Positions 14,775 through 16,676 of a stretch of DNA of 16,676 nucleotides are shown here, piece by piece. Position 1 is the first letter of the stretch. Every line of letters starts with the position of its first letter. The position numbers and the translations under genes are program-made. The notes beneath the pieces are model-generated. The model was not told the origin of the DNA. It made no database searches and saw nothing but the letters and a program-made list of their open reading frames with translations. The DNA comes from DAONLM01 sp035406685 (lineage in GTDB: Bacteria; Spirochaetota; GWE2-31-10; MWDO01), in contig DAONLM010000043.1 in NCBI GenBank assembly GCA_035406685.1, forward strand, positions 1 through 16,676, read 5' to 3'.

Positions 14775-16079
14775 TTAATTACCCTTCCATTTTTTTATTA
14801 CAGAACAACAATTAATGCCACCAAATCCAAAAGAATTTTTAAGTATGTAATCAACATTATAATTTTCTACCTTCTTATTAGCACAAACATCTATTCCGAG
14901 TTCTGCTATCTCTGGATCCATTTGTTCTATATTGATAGAAGGATGAAGGGTAGAATTATTCATCTGCATAATGGCACCAATTAACTCAACTGTATTACTT
15001 GTCCATCCAGTATGCCCAATCATTGATTTTGTTGCATTTACCTTTACTCTTTTTGCATGTTCACCAAAGACTTCTTTTATTGTTGTAAGTTCTATCTTAT
15101 CACCCAATGGAGTTGATGTTGCATGAGCATTTATATAGTCTATCTGATCCGGTGTAACCCCAGCCTTTTCAAGTGCTCTTTTCATTACTTTTTTTTGACC
15201 TTCAACGGATGGATTTGAAAGATGATTGCCATCACAATTTGATTCTACTGATAGAATTTCTGCATATATTTTTGCCCCTCTTTTAATGGCATGATCTAAT
15301 TCTTCAATGATCATTATGCCAGAGCCATGAGATGGTACAAAACCTTCTCTTCTTATATCATAAGGTCTTGATGCTTTTTCTGGCTCATCATTAAAACTCT
15401 TGTAACTAATAGCACTAACAAGAATTAAAGCCTGATAACCGACATCTGAATAGTCCAATACGCCACCACCAATTATAGCCATATCACAATCATTGTATAA
15501 TATCTCATTTATTCCACTCTTCATGGCAATACCAGAACTTGTACATGTTCCACCAACAATATACATAGGTCCATATATCTGTAATGTCTCTGTAATACTT
15601 GCAGCAACATCACTATCAAATACACATATACCCATTAAACCATCAATATATTCTGGATCTTCTCTATCAAATGTTCTTATATTTTTAACTATATAGTTAT
15701 CATGAAAATTATGCCCACCAATTATACATGCGATTCTATCTGGATTAACATTAAACTTAAATAATCCAGCATCTTTATATGCATCAAGAGCAGTTAGCAA
15801 TGTCAATTTTGTAGCAAATGGGGCTGTCTTTATTATCTTTTTTGCTCTTTTATATACCTCTTCTGGAATTTCTTCCTTTAATTTTTCCAATTTACCTTTT
15901 ACATCATAGTCTCCAAGATCCCCACCTATTTTACATCTAATTTTACTGGTATCAACGCTTGTCATTTTCTTTATACCTGATTTACCAGCAATTAAATTTT
16001 CATAAAATAATTGAGGGGTATCTCCTATTGGTGAATTTATCCCCATTCCAGTGATAACGATTCTCTTTTTATAAGCCAT
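14775..16079 (-). CDS. Beta-ketoacyl synthase (KS), divergent from FabF
   Basis: This 434-residue ketosynthase keeps Cys179 in GGTCTSSGIAM, His319 in NAHATSTPLGDKIE, Lys351 in NATKSMIGH and His356, so it should be able to condense. Its details differ from FabF: the nucleophile context is C-T-S-S-G-I rather than C-A-S-G-T, and the usual FVMGEGA stretch reads FVPSHGSG (247-254). As I recall, that second form appears in discrete ketosynthases of polyketide pathways, including the PksF-like enzymes, although those have Ser for Cys. It opens the KS-MT-KS-KR operon from a strong promoter. RBS AAGGAG lies 8 bases before the ATG. Its natural partner could be the second KS, but unlike a chain-length factor it retains its Cys. 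Confidence 0.82.
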   Translation of the reverse strand: MAYKKRIVITGMGINSPIGDTPQLFYENLIAGKSGIKKMTSVDTSKIRCKIGGDLGDYDVKGKLEKLKEEIPEEVYKRAKKIIKTAPFATKLTLLTALDAYKDAGLFKFNVNPDRIACIIGGHNFHDNYIVKNIRTFDREDPEYIDGLMGICVFDSDVAASITETLQIYGPMYIVGGTCTSSGIAMKSGINEILYNDCDMAIIGGGVLDYSDVGYQALILVSAISYKSFNDEPEKASRPYDIRREGFVPSHGSGIMIIEELDHAIKRGAKIYAEILSVESNCDGNHLSNPSVEGQKKVMKRALEKAGVTPDQIDYINAHATSTPLGDKIELTTIKEVFGEHAKRVKVNATKSMIGHTGWTSNTVELIGAIMQMNNSTLHPSINIEQMDPEIAELGIDVCANKKVENYNVDYILKNSFGFGGINCCSVIKKWKGN

Positions 16080-16123
16080 AAAATTTTCTCCTTCTCGAAT
16101 AAAAATACAAAAATTCGGTTGCT

Positions 16124-16152
16124 ATTATACTAAAAAAAATAGTGTTTGTCAA
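16124..16152 (-). promoter_or_regulatory. Strong sigma-70-type promoter of the KS-MT operon
   Basis: On the minus strand TTGACA (complement of 16147-16152) and TATAAT (complement of 16124-16129) are both perfect consensus hexamers with the ideal 17-base spacer. The predicted start near 16117 leaves a leader of about 38 bases that can form a weak CGAAT/ATTCG hairpin before the RBS. Confidence 0.85.
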
Positions 16153-16367
16153 AATAATTTAATATTACAATTACATAAAAAAGAACAAATTTATTTTTAG
16201 ACAAAATTTAGTTTTTATATATAAAAGAATAAAATTATTTTTTTTATATCAAAATTTTTTAATTATTAAAGATTAATAAAAATTAATTTTTTTTTAATGG
16301 AATTATTGAAGTTAATGAAGTATAATTAAAATTGAACAATAAATAAAGCGTCCTCCTTATTTAATAT

Positions 16368-16400
16368 AAAAGGCTGCAATAATAAAAGAAGCAGCCTTTT
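16368..16400. terminator. Hairpin terminator, bidirectional in form
   Basis: A perfect 10-bp stem, AAAAGGCTGC (16368-16377) and GCAGCCTTTT (16391-16400), has a 13-base A-rich loop and T-rich sequence on either strand. No protein gene ends near it in the window. It may close a short + transcript beginning near 16333, or stop minus transcription entering from the right. Confidence 0.7.
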
Positions 16401-16546
16401 ATTATTTTATATATAATAAATTAATTCTTTATGCTGTTTATTTCTTTCCAAAAAAAATATTTTAAAATATATACTAACAAAATTTTGATTTGTAAGTTAT
16501 TGACCTCTATATGAAAAATAGTTTAACATCATGATAATTATAGAGC

Positions 16547-16592
16547 AGGTCTGTCCCTATTTTAATCATAAAAAAATTATAGGTCTGTCCCT
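16547..16592. repeat. Two direct copies of AGGTCTGTCCCT
   Basis: AGGTCTGTCCCT occurs at 16547-16558 and 16581-16592, 34 bases apart. Each is preceded by an ATTATAG-like sequence and followed by a T-rich TTTAAT, so the larger unit is about 35 bases. GTCTGTCCC-type motifs occur, as I recall, around REP-associated tyrosine transposase (RAYT) genes in many bacteria. No such transposase is in the window. Confidence 0.6.
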
Positions 16593-16636
16593 CACTTTAA
16601 TTTTTTTCAAAAAAACTAAATTTTTTTTCTCAAAAA

Positions 16637-16676
16637 TTGTAAAGGATTTTCTCAAAAATTTTGTGATTAATATATA
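16637..16676 (+). repeat. 40-bp dispersed element, right copy
   Basis: This is the inverted partner of 69-108 (38 of 40 positions) and runs to the last base. Read on the + strand it has the same orientation that the left copy has toward its minus-strand gene, so a related gene may start about 30 bases beyond the window edge. An internal near-repeat, TTCTCAAAAATT, occurs twice within 16627-16660. Confidence 0.6.

Larger units (their letters stand above)
16153..16676. other. Gene-free AT-rich region with terminator and short repeats
   Basis: About 520 bases without a gene I can support. 16153-16320 is nearly all A and T with no structure that stands out. A possible + promoter -10 (TATAAT, 16321-16326) precedes a hairpin (TAAATAA/TTATTTA, 16340-16363) and a terminator (16368-16400). 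Then come two AGGTCTGTCCCT copies and the right copy of the 40-bp element. An open frame from ATG 16531 to the edge has no RBS and reads through the repeats. Confidence 0.5.

Noticed and set aside
16335..16356. Minus-strand leader peptide after the AAGGAGG at the complement of 16352-16358
   Set aside because: The only start (TTG, 12 bases downstream) gives about 18 unremarkable codons with poor spacing.
16531..16676. Open + frame from ATG 16531 to the right edge (about 48 codons)
   Set aside because: No ribosome binding site, composition follows the AT bias (Phe, Lys, Ile), and it runs straight through the AGGTCTGTCCCT repeats and the 40-bp element.

Overview
The window is very AT-rich and gene-dense, with short intergenic gaps, several TTG starts and strong AAGGAG-type ribosome binding sites. 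It most likely comes from a spirochaete (Spirochaetota) or a close relative. The main reason is the pair of a spirochaete-type RNA polymerase omega gene followed directly by miaA, supported by relaxed-lipobox lipoproteins and a FecR-domain lipoprotein. This assignment is inference from remembered gene order and protein style, not from a search.

Layout. 1-39: the first 13 codons of a minus-strand gene that runs off the left edge. 260-2486 (+): an information-processing operon of rpoZ, miaA (reading frame broken at an A10 tract), a degenerate mannose-1-phosphate guanylyltransferase-like protein and a 29-residue basic ribosomal protein of the bS22/mS38 type, closed by a hairpin terminator. 2620-4616 (+): two overlapping glycosyltransferase-like genes. 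4645-7317 (-): trmB and a large FecR/beta-propeller lipoprotein, which shares a bidirectional terminator with the glycosyltransferases. 7763-10092 (+): a lipoprotein gene overlapping a LysM-bearing lytic transglycosylase gene. This pair is bracketed by two arrays of a degenerate ~70-bp repeat in opposite orientations. 10568-16079 (-): a run reading KS, PKS-type C-methyltransferase, FabF, FabG, then a YmdB-family protein that has lost most of its metal ligands.

How the genes work together. The 11431-16079 cluster looks like a small dissociated polyketide/fatty-acid assembly unit. It has two ketosynthases, a stand-alone methyltransferase with the NV-HAT signature of polyketide C-methyltransferases, and a ketoreductase. 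Acyl carrier protein, acyltransferase, dehydratase and enoyl reductase are not in the window. The transglycosylase pair serves the cell wall, and the glycosyltransferases probably serve a surface glycan. rpoZ, miaA, bS22-like and trmB serve transcription, translation and tRNA modification.

Most unusual: (1) the inverted repeat arrays around the transglycosylase pair; (2) a miaA frameshift exactly on an A_AAA_AAG slippery site; (3) two apparent pseudoenzymes (GMP-like and YmdB-like); (4) the KS-MT-KS-KR cassette with a 16-bp palindrome inside it; (5) a 40-bp element present in inverted copies near both ends of the window, the right copy ending on the last base. No CRISPR array, rRNA or tRNA gene was seen.
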